NCBI GenBank assembly: GCA_023437365.1
Contig: JAEZGK010000096.1
Span: 1-64,000 of the forward strand
DNA length: 64,000 nucleotides
Source: Bacillota bacterium
GTDB taxonomy: Bacteria > Bacillota > Clostridia > Lachnospirales > Lachnospiraceae
Direction: 5' to 3'
Part shown: piece by piece, positions 35,969-44,133 of the stretch
Layout: each line of letters begins with the position of its first letter
Position numbering within the stretch: position 1 is the first letter of the stretch
Position numbers and translations under genes: made by a program
Notes under the pieces: model-generated
Databases searched by the model: none
Told to the model about the DNA's origin: nothing
The model's input: only the letters and a program-made list of their open reading frames with translations

Positions 35969-37690
35969 ATGAGAAAACCCATTGTTGAATTTAAAGAGTT
36001 TGGATTTCAGTACAAAAAGCAGACCGAACCCACCCTCTACGATATCAATCTTACAATTTATGAGGGTGAGAAGGTTCTGCTCTTAGGTCCCAGCGGCAGC
36101 GGAAAGTCCACTTTGGCGAACTGTATCAATGGCTTAAATCCTTTTTCTTATGAAGGTAACATTACGGGTTCCTGCAAAATTGCTGGCATAGAGACTAAGT
36201 CTGCCAGCATTTTTGCTTTAAGCAAGGTGGTAGGAACCGTATTACAGGATTCCGATGCTCAGTTTGTAGGACTTTCCGTAGGTGAGGATATTGCCTTTTC
36301 ATTGGAAAATGAGAGTATGCCTAGAACGGAAATGTTACCTAAGGTCAGAAAAGCCAGCGAACTTGTCGGGATGCAGGAATTTCTGCTGCATGTTCCCTAT
36401 GAGCTCTCCGGTGGTCAGAAGCAAAAGGTGGCATTGGCGGGAGTCATGCATGATAATGTAGATCTGTTAATCTTCGATGAGCCCTTGGCAGCACTCGATC
36501 CGAAGATGGGTATGATTGCAGTTGATTTGATTGATCGTATTCATGCGGAACAGAGGAAGACCATAATTATTATCGAACACAGACTGGAGGATGTACTTTA
36601 TCGAGCTCTGGACAGGGTAGTTCTGATGGATCAGGGCAGGATTGTATTCAATGATAATCCGGATAAACTTCTTGCATCGGAGTATCTGACCAGATACGGA
36701 ATACGTGAGCCTCTATATATTAAGGCAATGAAGTATGCCGGCTGTGAATTTGAAGAGGGTCAGTATCTGTCCAATATAGCTTCTATGGATTTGACTCCCT
36801 TCCGAGAAAAATTAAATCGGCAGCAGGCAATAAAGATCGAGAAATACGATCCAAAGCTTGGCGAAGAGCTCCTGAGGGCTGAGAAGGTATCCTTTTCCTA
36901 TGGAGAGGCAGAGGTTCTGCATGATATCTCCTTTTCCGTCCGTCAGGGAGAAAGACTTGCCTTTGTAGGCAAGAACGGAGCCGGGAAGAGTACCATGGCG
37001 AAGCTTCTCTGTGGCATCAAGCGTCCTGCGAAGGGCAATATCCTGATTAAGGGTGCGAATTATCTTCAGCTTTCCATGAAGGAAATCGGTGAAAAAATCG
37101 GCTATGTCATGCAGAATCCGAATCAGATGCTGGTAAAGGATATCATCAAAGAGGAAGTGGAGCTGGCAATGACCCTGCGTGGGAAAAGCAGGCAGGAGAT
37201 TGACGAAGCTTTGAAGAAGGCACTGAAGATGTGCGGCCTCTGGGGTATGCGTAACTGGCCGATCTCGGCAGTCAGCTATGGTCAGAAGAAGAGGGTTACC
37301 ATCGCCTCTATTCTGGTGCTGCAGCCGGACATCATTATATTGGATGAGCCGACGGCCGGGCAGGATTATTTTCATTATACGGAAATCATGAATTTTCTCG
37401 ATGATCTAAATAAAAATTATGGAATAACCATTATCTTTATCACTCATGATATGCATCTGGCAATCCAATATACGGACAGAGCGGTAGTATTTTCAGAGGG
37501 TGAGCTGATCGCCGACGATACTGTCTTTAAGGTGCTTGCGGATAACGAAATTATCGAGAAGGCCAACTTAAAGCAGACCTCCCTCTATACCCTGGCAAAG
37601 CGCTTGGATATAGATCCGGAGGAATATATTGAGCATTTTATTGCTTATGAAAGGATGAGAAAAGAACATGAACAATCAACTGCTGATTAA
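35969..37690 (+). CDS. ECF transporter ATPase, fused tandem A-A' domains
   Basis: The 573-residue protein has two complete ABC ATPase domains: Walker A GPSGSGKST near residue 40 and GKNGAGKST near 335, signatures LSGGQKQK and VSYGQKKR, and Walker B LLIFDEPLAALDP and IIILDEPTAGQD. The second signature is SYGQ rather than SGGQ. It energises the S component encoded nine bases upstream. The gene overlaps ecfT by 23 bases, showing tight coupling. The YkoD-type fused arrangement is common for group I ECF systems with a dedicated S subunit. Confidence 0.92.
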   Translation: MRKPIVEFKEFGFQYKKQTEPTLYDINLTIYEGEKVLLLGPSGSGKSTLANCINGLNPFSYEGNITGSCKIAGIETKSASIFALSKVVGTVLQDSDAQFVGLSVGEDIAFSLENESMPRTEMLPKVRKASELVGMQEFLLHVPYELSGGQKQKVALAGVMHDNVDLLIFDEPLAALDPKMGMIAVDLIDRIHAEQRKTIIIIEHRLEDVLYRALDRVVLMDQGRIVFNDNPDKLLASEYLTRYGIREPLYIKAMKYAGCEFEEGQYLSNIASMDLTPFREKLNRQQAIKIEKYDPKLGEELLRAEKVSFSYGEAEVLHDISFSVRQGERLAFVGKNGAGKSTMAKLLCGIKRPAKGNILIKGANYLQLSMKEIGEKIGYVMQNPNQMLVKDIIKEEVELAMTLRGKSRQEIDEALKKALKMCGLWGMRNWPISAVSYGQKKRVTIASILVLQPDIIILDEPTAGQDYFHYTEIMNFLDDLNKNYGITIIFITHDMHLAIQYTDRAVVFSEGELIADDTVFKVLADNEIIEKANLKQTSLYTLAKRLDIDPEEYIEHFIAYERMRKEHEQSTAD

Positions 37691-38522
37691 TCTGGTTCCC
37701 GGCGAGACTCTCCTGCATCAGCTGACCGGTAAGACAAAGGTACGCCTATTCCTTATCCTTCTCGTCTTTATCATCATGTCTTTTGACTTAAGACTTTTGC
37801 TGCCCCTTGGTATCATCAGTATGGTCGGTCTGATCTCTCTGAAACCAAAATGGAAAATATTAAAATATTTTTTCATCATAGCTGCAATTATGAATTTAAT
37901 CAATATTGTACTTTTTTGGCTGGTGAATCCCAACTGCGGTGCATTCTGGTGTGGCGGAGGAAGTACGGTCTGGCTGCATCTGGGCGGTCGTTATATCATC
38001 ACTGCACAAACCACCTGGTATCTATCCATCCGCTTCCTGAAAATGATGGTATCGCTGATTGTATCTATGACCTTTATCCTGTCCATAACCCCATCGGAGA
38101 TGGCAGCAGGACTGTATTCTGTGAAGATTCCATATAAGGTATGTACCGTATTTTCGATTGCCTTCCGTTATATTCCGGATATCGGCAGAGATTACGAGAA
38201 TATCAAGATATCCATGCAGGTCAGAGGAGTAGAGCTGAATCCGAAGAAGGCTTCCGTTATGACAAGGTTAAAACAGAATGTGTTAATCCTGATTCCGCTG
38301 ATTATCACCTCCTTCGACCGTGTCGGTAATATTGCCAATGCCATGGACCTGCGCGGTTACGGAAAAGGTAAGACCAGAACCTACTACAGCGAACATGAGG
38401 AGCGGAAAGCAGATCAGATCTTCAAGGTGATCTATATTCTGCTGCTTGGGTTCTGTATCTATTGGATTATTACTAAAAACCTGATGCCGCAGCCGATGAA
38501 GATGTGGTATCCCTTTGTATGA
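37668..38522 (+). CDS. ECF transporter T component (transmembrane scaffold)
   Basis: The 284-residue membrane protein has five or more TM segments and the two EcfT coupling-helix signatures in the C-terminal half (QVRGVELNPKKA and AMDLRGYGKGKTRT, both of the ARG type). It joins the S component to the ATPase. It overlaps the ATPase gene by 23 bases and is 9 bases before the dipeptidase gene. Confidence 0.92.
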   Translation: MNNQLLINLVPGETLLHQLTGKTKVRLFLILLVFIIMSFDLRLLLPLGIISMVGLISLKPKWKILKYFFIIAAIMNLINIVLFWLVNPNCGAFWCGGGSTVWLHLGGRYIITAQTTWYLSIRFLKMMVSLIVSMTFILSITPSEMAAGLYSVKIPYKVCTVFSIAFRYIPDIGRDYENIKISMQVRGVELNPKKASVMTRLKQNVLILIPLIITSFDRVGNIANAMDLRGYGKGKTRTYYSEHEERKADQIFKVIYILLLGFCIYWIITKNLMPQPMKMWYPFV

Positions 38523-38531
38523 GGATAAAGC

Positions 38532-39878
38532 ATGGATTACATCGCTGATATTATTAAGGACATATCCGATTTGGTCAAGCTCCCCACAGTATACGATCCT
38601 GAGACAGCTTCAGATAGTAAACCCTATGGTCAGGCAGTAGCGCTGGGGTATGAATGGATGAAAGAGAAAGCGCAAAAGGATGGCTTTGAGGTCCTGGAAT
38701 ATGATGGTCATATACTGGCAATCAGAATCAAGGGAAGCGGCAATTCACAAAGAATTGATGTGGCATCCCATGTGGACGTGGTTGCCCCGGGAGGAGGCTG
38801 GGTGTCTGATCCCTTCTGCGGTTCTGTATCCGAGGATTATATCTACGGCAGAGGTACCGTGGATATGAAGGGGACCTTGATCCTGACCTACTACGCATTA
38901 AAGTATATCAAAGAGAATAAGATACCCTGTCAGCGTGAACTTCGTCTGGTCATAGGCTGTGATGAAGAGCGAACGATGCAGGATATGAAATACTATATAA
39001 AGAAGGCGGGAGCGCCGGATTTTGCATTTACACCTGATGGAAAGTTTCCTTATTCTCTGGGAGAGAAGGGGGCACTGATGTGGACCTTGGAGGGTGAGCA
39101 TCCTACCTGTATCGAGGAATTTGATGGCGGAGTTCAGTGCAATGTGGTCAGCCCCATTGCCCGGGCTAAGCTGATAGGTGTCTCGTATACAGACCGCTTC
39201 AGAGAGGGCCTCAAAGAGTATCCATATACTGCAGAAGTATCCTGTGACGGAGAATATACAAGGATTGTTCTTCAGGGGAAGGCGGCACATGCCTCAGTGC
39301 CTGAGGAAGGCTTTAGTGCCACCGTAGCTCTGTTGAAGCTGATTGCCACAGTGACCAGGGATCCGCTTGCAGAATTACTGTATCACAGCTTCCTCGATGC
39401 TTACGGCAAGGGAGCGGGGCTTGAGTATAATATTGCTCCTATGGGCAGGCTTACGATTAATCTTGGGATCCTAAAGATACGACAAGGAAAGCTTTTAGCT
39501 CAGGTCGACTGCAGATATCCCAAGGGAGTTACCTCGAAGCTTCTGACTCAGAAGCTGCAAAGGGCTCTTTCTCCGGTGAAGGTAGAGCTGAGTTACGATG
39601 ATGAACCTACTCTGGCAGAGGCTGCTTCGCCCTATCTTGCAGTACTCCTGTCTACTTATCATGAGGTTAGTGGAGATTGGGAGGCGCAGCCCTTCATCAG
39701 CGGTGGAGTGACGTATAGTAAAGCAATACCGAATTGCGTTGCATTCGGTCCGGCACGCGAAGGAGAGCTACCGATGGCACACCAGGCAAACGAACGATTG
39801 GAGCTTCGAAGAATTCCTGAGCTATTCGAAATATATAAGGAAGCCATGATTCGACTGGCGGGCATGGAGGTTTCGTAA
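38532..39878 (+). CDS. M20-family metallopeptidase (PepV/DapE-like dipeptidase)
   Basis: The 448-residue protein has the M20 di-zinc pattern: H80-V-D82 (ASHVDVV), the bridging aspartate in GRGTVDMKG (D111), catalytic E145-E146 (CDEERTM), and a C-terminal metal-binding histidine region (MAHQANERLEL). A dimerisation lid with GKAAHASVPEEG lies between. Family members hydrolyse dipeptides, acyl-amino acids or similar amides in the cytoplasm. Its place between the ECF transporter and the SAM hydrolases suggests it processes the imported compound. GAGG precedes the start. Confidence 0.88.
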   Translation: MDYIADIIKDISDLVKLPTVYDPETASDSKPYGQAVALGYEWMKEKAQKDGFEVLEYDGHILAIRIKGSGNSQRIDVASHVDVVAPGGGWVSDPFCGSVSEDYIYGRGTVDMKGTLILTYYALKYIKENKIPCQRELRLVIGCDEERTMQDMKYYIKKAGAPDFAFTPDGKFPYSLGEKGALMWTLEGEHPTCIEEFDGGVQCNVVSPIARAKLIGVSYTDRFREGLKEYPYTAEVSCDGEYTRIVLQGKAAHASVPEEGFSATVALLKLIATVTRDPLAELLYHSFLDAYGKGAGLEYNIAPMGRLTINLGILKIRQGKLLAQVDCRYPKGVTSKLLTQKLQRALSPVKVELSYDDEPTLAEAASPYLAVLLSTYHEVSGDWEAQPFISGGVTYSKAIPNCVAFGPAREGELPMAHQANERLELRRIPELFEIYKEAMIRLAGMEVS

Positions 39879-39932
39879 CCATGTACAGGGAGAGCTTTAC
39901 GCATAATCGAAAACACAGAAAGGACGGAAAGA

Positions 39933-40778
39933 ATGGAAAAGCCAATTTTAGTATTCCAAACAGATTTTACATATAAAGAGGGAGCGGTCTGCTCGATGTA
40001 CGGTGTAGTGAAAAGCGTAGACCGAGCGCTGGAGATATTCGACGGTACCCATGAGATCCCTCATTTTGACACCTGGAGTGCTTCCTATCGTTTATATCAA
40101 TCCATGCGCTTTTGGCCCAAAGGAACGATCTTCGTCTCCGTGGTAGATCCGGGCGTAGGAACAGACAGAAAGGCCTGTGTTGCGAAGACTAAGGATGGCT
40201 ACTATATTGTGACACCGGATAACGGAACGCTTTCCCATATAAAGCATTATGTAGGCATTACCCAGATCAGGGAAATCGATGAGACTGTGAATCGGTTGAA
40301 AGCTACTGAAGGGACCAGTATTTTTCATGGAAGAGACCTGTTCGGATATTGTGCTGCAAGGCTTGCGAGCGGAATTATATCCTATGAGCAGGTTGGGCCG
40401 GAATATCCGGTAGAGGATATTGTAGAGCATATCATCTGGGAAGGTAAAATGTCCGGAGATACGGCAGAGGGAATGTTTGAAATCTGTGATCCGAATTTCG
40501 GGAATCTCTGGAGTAATATCAGTGTGGAGCTGCTTCTGGCGAACGGCTTCTGCTACGGTGATATGGTGGATATAAGAATAGTTCATAAGGCTACCGAGGT
40601 ATATCATGAAGCAGTACCCTTTGCCAAATCCTTTGGGTTTGTGAAGCCGAGAGAGGCAGTCCTTTACACGAATGAATTGATGAAAGCCTCCATCGCCCTG
40701 AGAATGGATAATTTTAGAGAAAAATACGGAATTGGTTTTGGTGAGTCCTGGAGAGTCTTTCTGACTAAAGTACGGTAA
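39933..40778 (+). CDS. SAM hydroxide adenosyltransferase (DUF62), paralogue 1
   Basis: The 281-residue protein belongs to the DUF62 / SAM hydroxide adenosyltransferase family, relatives of fluorinase and chlorinase: ILVFQTDFTYKEGAV, TIFVSVVDPGVGTDRKA, TPDNGTLSH and a HGRDLFGYCAARLASG segment with the conserved D-R-H set. Known members split SAM with water to adenosine and methionine. It lies 54 bases after the peptidase, and a second paralogue follows 40 bases later. Start ATG follows AAAGGACGG. Confidence 0.9.
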   Translation: MEKPILVFQTDFTYKEGAVCSMYGVVKSVDRALEIFDGTHEIPHFDTWSASYRLYQSMRFWPKGTIFVSVVDPGVGTDRKACVAKTKDGYYIVTPDNGTLSHIKHYVGITQIREIDETVNRLKATEGTSIFHGRDLFGYCAARLASGIISYEQVGPEYPVEDIVEHIIWEGKMSGDTAEGMFEICDPNFGNLWSNISVELLLANGFCYGDMVDIRIVHKATEVYHEAVPFAKSFGFVKPREAVLYTNELMKASIALRMDNFREKYGIGFGESWRVFLTKVR

Positions 40779-40818
40779 TCAATAATAGATACAGACACAA
40801 TTCGAAAATAAGAAAGGA

Positions 40819-41691
40819 ATGGCACAGCAGATTATGAATGGTGTATTAATTTTTCAGTCCGATTTCGGCATCGCTGATGGTGCAGTCAGTGCAATGTACG
40901 GAGTAGCATTTTCAGTTAATCCAATGCTTCGTATTTATGATATAACCCATGAAATTCCCCAATATAATATCTGGGAAGCCTCTTACCGATTAATTCAGAC
41001 GGTAAGCTATTGGCCTAAGGATTCTGTTTTTGTATCTGTGGTTGATCCCGGAGTTGGCTCGACCAGGCGTAGTATCGCAGTCAAGACGGAGGATGGCCAA
41101 TTCATCATTACCCCGGATAATGGAACGCTAACCCATGTGAAACGCTTGAAACGAATTATCGATGCCAGGGAAATCGACGAGAAGGTGAACCGGTTGCCGA
41201 ACTCCGGCGATTCCTACACCTTCCACGGGCGTGATATTTATGCTTATACAGGAGCGCGACTGGCAGCAGGCGTCATAACCTTCGAGGAGGTGGGGCCTCC
41301 TGTGGAGATTGGCAGTGTCGTAGAATTACCTATCATTGAAGCAAAAAAAGAGGGAGACATCGTGACAGGAACCATCGACGTACAGGATGTACGCTTCGGA
41401 AGCCTCTGGACAAATATCAGTAAAAAGCTGTTTGATGAGCTTGGTGTCAGCTACGGCGGTCGGGTCGAGATTATGATACAGAATGATACCAGAGAGGTAT
41501 ACCGCAATATCATGAGATATGCCAAATCGTTTGCCGATGTCAATGTGGGGGAACCTCTCATTTATGTGAATTCCCTTGATAATCTTGCAGTTGCGATTAA
41601 TCAGGGCTCCTTCTCCAAAGCCTACAATGTCATGACCGGCTCCAACTGGAAGATTGCGGTCCGTAAGGCTCCGAAAATCATTTATGAATAA
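40819..41691 (+). CDS. SAM hydroxide adenosyltransferase (DUF62), paralogue 2
   Basis: The 290-residue protein aligns throughout with the preceding gene (VLIFQSDFGIADGAVSAMYG, VFVSVVDPGVGSTRRS, TPDNGTLTHVK, FHGRDIYAYTGARLAAG, SLWTNIS). The expected catalytic residues of the DUF62 family seem present in both copies, so neither is an obvious dead copy. The two may form a hetero-oligomer. The start is uncertain: ATG 40819 directly abuts AAGAAAGGA, while ATG 40834 aligns better with paralogue 1 but is 15 bases from it. Last gene of the ECF operon. Confidence 0.88.
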   Translation: MAQQIMNGVLIFQSDFGIADGAVSAMYGVAFSVNPMLRIYDITHEIPQYNIWEASYRLIQTVSYWPKDSVFVSVVDPGVGSTRRSIAVKTEDGQFIITPDNGTLTHVKRLKRIIDAREIDEKVNRLPNSGDSYTFHGRDIYAYTGARLAAGVITFEEVGPPVEIGSVVELPIIEAKKEGDIVTGTIDVQDVRFGSLWTNISKKLFDELGVSYGGRVEIMIQNDTREVYRNIMRYAKSFADVNVGEPLIYVNSLDNLAVAINQGSFSKAYNVMTGSNWKIAVRKAPKIIYE

Positions 41692-41702
41692 AGATCAATG
41701 TT

Positions 41703-41771
41703 ACAGTTCAGCCTTTTAGGTTGTTAATAAGACGAAGGATGAAATGTATTACTATACGAAGGTTGAACTGT
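41703..41771 (+). other. Long-range hairpin between SAM hydrolase and marR
   Basis: ACAGTTCAGCCTT (41703-41715) pairs along 13 positions (one G-T) with AAGGTTGAACTGT (41759-41771) around a 43-base loop. There is no T run, so it is not a standard terminator. It ends the ECF operon or precedes the MarR promoter. Confidence 0.5.
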
Positions 41772-41803
41772 AGGTGCTAAATTCATAATAGTGGGAGGTT
41801 AGG

Positions 41804-41860
41804 TTGACATTGCATGGTACCATATAGTACAATTAACAGCACAACGAACGTTGTACTATA
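41804..41860 (+). promoter_or_regulatory. marR promoter with overlapping palindromic operator
   Basis: TTGACA (41804-41809) and TACAAT (41828-41833) are spaced 18 bp. The perfect inverted repeat TATAGTACAA (41823-41832) / TTGTACTATA (41851-41860) overlaps the -10 and start region. This is the layout of an autorepressed MarR gene. Confidence 0.75.
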
Positions 41861-41876
41861 AAGGGGGCGAACGAAA

Positions 41877-42320
41877 CTGTATAAATCCAACGCAGGACAT
41901 TTGATCTCACAAATTAAGCAGGTGGGAAGCAGAATTTTTGAAAAAATACTGTCTGATAAGAATATTGATGCATTTAACGGTGCTCAGGGTAGAATCCTGT
42001 ATGTGCTTTGGCAGACAGACGGTATTCCGATAATTGAGCTTTCAAAAAGAACCGGACTTGCCAAGACGACGCTGACCAGTATGCTGGACCGCATGGAAAC
42101 AGCCGGTCTGATCAAAAGGTGCTTTGATCAGAAAGACAGAAGGCAAATTCTCGTGGTACTGACAGAAACAGCGAGAGGGCTTCAGGCAGACTATGATGAA
42201 GTATCTGATCGTATGAATGAGATCTATTACAAAGGCTTCGAGCTGGAGGAGATTCTTCAATTGGAAGGGTATTTGCATAGGATTTTGGATAATATGAACG
42301 GAGGAAATTCGAATGAGTAA
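41877..42320 (+). CDS. MarR-family transcriptional regulator
   Basis: The ~147-residue protein has the MarR winged helix: IDAFNGAQGRILYVLWQTD, IIELSKRTGLAKTTLTSMLD, and the wing KRCFDQKDRRQIL. The frame contains no ATG or GTG near its start. AAGGGGGCG (41861-41869) is placed correctly for a CTG at 41877, giving LYKSNAGHLISQIKQ, which looks like the true N terminus of the family. TTG 41901 would be the first usual start but lacks a site. It overlaps the flavin-reductase gene by 8 bases and likely controls it. Confidence 0.82.
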   Translation: MYKSNAGHLISQIKQVGSRIFEKILSDKNIDAFNGAQGRILYVLWQTDGIPIIELSKRTGLAKTTLTSMLDRMETAGLIKRCFDQKDRRQILVVLTETARGLQADYDEVSDRMNEIYYKGFELEEILQLEGYLHRILDNMNGGNSNE

Positions 42321-42879
42321 AATTTCAATGCCTATATCCAATAATTACTGCCCACAGACTCTTTTCGTATATGGCACCTATAAAGAGGATGGGACACCGG
42401 ATTTTGGATTGTTTTGCTGGTTTAGCTATATCTGGGATAAAGAATTAGGCGTCATGGCTTGTATCGGCGGAGAGAAGCTTACGAAGGAGCGGATTCATGC
42501 GAATGGTGTATTTTCCGCCAATCTCGTAAACGAAGCGATGCTTCCACTGGCAGATTATTTCGGCAATAAGGACGGACATTTTTCTGAGAAGATGGATATC
42601 CCTCTAGAGGTGGAAAAGGGAAGAGTTCTGAATGTCCCGGTTCTTAGCTGCAGCCCTGTGACCTTTGAGCTGGAAGTAAAACAGTATCTACCTCTGGAGG
42701 ACGGAGAGGTAATACTCTGCAGTATTAAGAATGTTTTGGTAGAGGAAGCACTGACCGACCGTGAAAAAAGTCTGGAACAAAAGCTTCAAGAACTGGCTCC
42801 CGTAGTTACCACCTGCCAGACCTATTTTTCCTGGGACGGAAAAGCAGTAGGTGCCTGGGGAGAGCTTCAGGAAAGCTGA
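42313..42879 (+). CDS. Flavin reductase-like FMN-binding protein
   Basis: The 188-residue protein resembles the flavin reductase-like split-barrel family: CPQTLFVYGTYKEDGTPDF, VMACIGGEKLTKERIHAN, and GVFSANLVNEAML. The domain binds FMN and in relatives reduces flavin or acts as a small redox protein. Coupling with MarR (8-base overlap) suggests induction by a phenolic, quinone or oxidant signal. A strong terminator follows at 42942. Confidence 0.82.
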   Translation: MSKISMPISNNYCPQTLFVYGTYKEDGTPDFGLFCWFSYIWDKELGVMACIGGEKLTKERIHANGVFSANLVNEAMLPLADYFGNKDGHFSEKMDIPLEVEKGRVLNVPVLSCSPVTFELEVKQYLPLEDGEVILCSIKNVLVEEALTDREKSLEQKLQELAPVVTTCQTYFSWDGKAVGAWGELQES

Positions 42880-42941
42880 GAATTACACCTTAGCACTTGA
42901 CCTTGTCGAATTGCCTTAAAGGGTGATATGGTATAATCATG

Positions 42942-43018
42942 AAAAGCCCATATTGTGTCAGTCTACAGACCCGGAAATGTAATCTGAGTCTGTGAGCTCA
43001 CACAATATGGGCTTTTTT
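42942..43018 (+). terminator. Strong terminator, 15-bp stem
   Basis: AGCCCATATTGTGT pairs perfectly with ACACAATATGGGCT, followed by TTTTTT. A further inner stem, CAGAC / GTCTG, fills the loop. A TATAAT lies immediately upstream at ~42932, so a short independent RNA is possible but unproven. Confidence 0.9.
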
Positions 43019-43101
43019 ACTTTGCATGAAATTAACAAAAGCTATACGGTAGCCATGATATATTCGATTCTGATTTAATGATAAATCAGACTTGTAGCAG
43101 C

Positions 43102-43860
43102 TTAAATATTGCGCTCAATTTCTTCCTTGCTCAATTCTTCAAAGACGATAGGCTTGGTATACTTTCTAATCTGTTTACAGAAGATATCCACCACATTATC
43201 CTTGTTGAAAATGATGCTGTTTGCAACACCGACATAAGGTTCAGAATCCTTCTTGTACATAGCTTTGATGGCGGTCTCCTTGCACTTGATGCAAAGGCGT
43301 ACAGTGCTATCATCAAGCTTATTGATTGTAAATGCCGGAGTAGCATTACGAATCCAATAACGATCATAATACGCGGGATCCAGTTGTTTTTCATCAAAAT
43401 AGGCACGGTCCAACCGCTTCATCAGCTGGTCGACATTATCATTCTTAATATAAAGCATATATTCCAGGTAAGAGATACGTTTGTCCAAAATATCATCCCC
43501 GAGGATATCAGGAAGATAACTTCTAATATCAATCTGAAGAGTGGCAGTCAACAGCTGCTCGACCTTCTCCTCAAGTTCTCCGATGCGACTGGCAGGAACG
43601 GGTTCATATCCTTCGGTCTGAAACAGCTGACGGAGATCCACGGTAATGACTACCCACCAGATTCTTCCCCAGTTCCCAATATTATAAAAAACACTGTAGC
43701 AATGAATTTTTTTAATAGCACATTCGGGGTCAGGATTAACCCAAGTGGTTTTTGCTGAATCCTCGAACGCTTCTTCCTTATTAATTCCGAGGCGATCACA
43801 GACTGCATTAAACAAATTATCGTTAAAGTTCTTGTACAAAATGTCTACTGTACCAAGCAT
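43102..43860 (-). CDS. Hypothetical protein, unrecognised family
   Basis: The 252-residue soluble protein has no signal peptide or TM. It has a tryptophan-rich NIGNWGRIWWVVITVDLRQ segment, a helical stretch around ELEEKVEQLL, a TPAFTINKLDDSTVRLCIKC strand-rich part with two cysteines, and an acidic C terminus. The start has GAAGGAG ten bases upstream on the minus strand. It stands alone between a terminator and the divergent XRE gene. I recognise no domain. The 227-codon plus-strand frame across it is an antisense shadow. Confidence 0.7.
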   Translation of the reverse strand: MLGTVDILYKNFNDNLFNAVCDRLGINKEEAFEDSAKTTWVNPDPECAIKKIHCYSVFYNIGNWGRIWWVVITVDLRQLFQTEGYEPVPASRIGELEEKVEQLLTATLQIDIRSYLPDILGDDILDKRISYLEYMLYIKNDNVDQLMKRLDRAYFDEKQLDPAYYDRYWIRNATPAFTINKLDDSTVRLCIKCKETAIKAMYKKDSEPYVGVANSIIFNKDNVVDIFCKQIRKYTKPIVFEELSKEEIERNI

Positions 43861-44010
43861 GTCGGGTTGTACTCCTTCATCATATGTATTTTGCTTTATT
43901 CTGCTCCTATATAGTCACTGATACTATACTAAGTATACCATACCTACTCGTTTAGTAAACCCATCTATTTGTACTATTTTAATAAATTTGCTAAATAGGC
44001 AGTCAATTAG

Positions 44011-44025
44011 TTAACCATAGGTTAA
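44011..44025. promoter_or_regulatory. 15-bp palindrome in divergent promoter region
   Basis: TTAACC ATA GGTTAA is a perfect palindrome in the 270-base region between the divergent unknown gene and the XRE gene. AGTTAACTG occurs again 25 bases later. It is a candidate operator for the XRE regulator at 44134. Confidence 0.45.
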
Positions 44026-44133
44026 TAAAATTAATAGAAGTTAACTGTAAATCCATTGTAAATTATGTATAAACGGCTTACAATATCCTCAGAAAGAGGA
44101 AGAATGCGATAGATGAAAGGTTAAGGAGGAGCT

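Noticed and set aside
36812..37375. Minus-strand open frame of 187 codons
   Set aside because: It is antisense to the second ATPase domain of the ECF fused ATPase, which is unmistakable.
39933..41691. Fluorinase or chlorinase activity for the DUF62 pair
   Set aside because: The halogenases carry a specific ~20-residue extra loop and act in producers of halometabolites; nothing in the context supports halogenation, so SAM hydrolysis is the safer call.
43078..43758. Long open frame (about 226 codons) on the plus strand
   Set aside because: It lies antisense to the 252-residue minus-strand gene, which has a good ribosome binding site and more natural composition; the plus frame is rich in Ile/Phe runs typical of a shadow.
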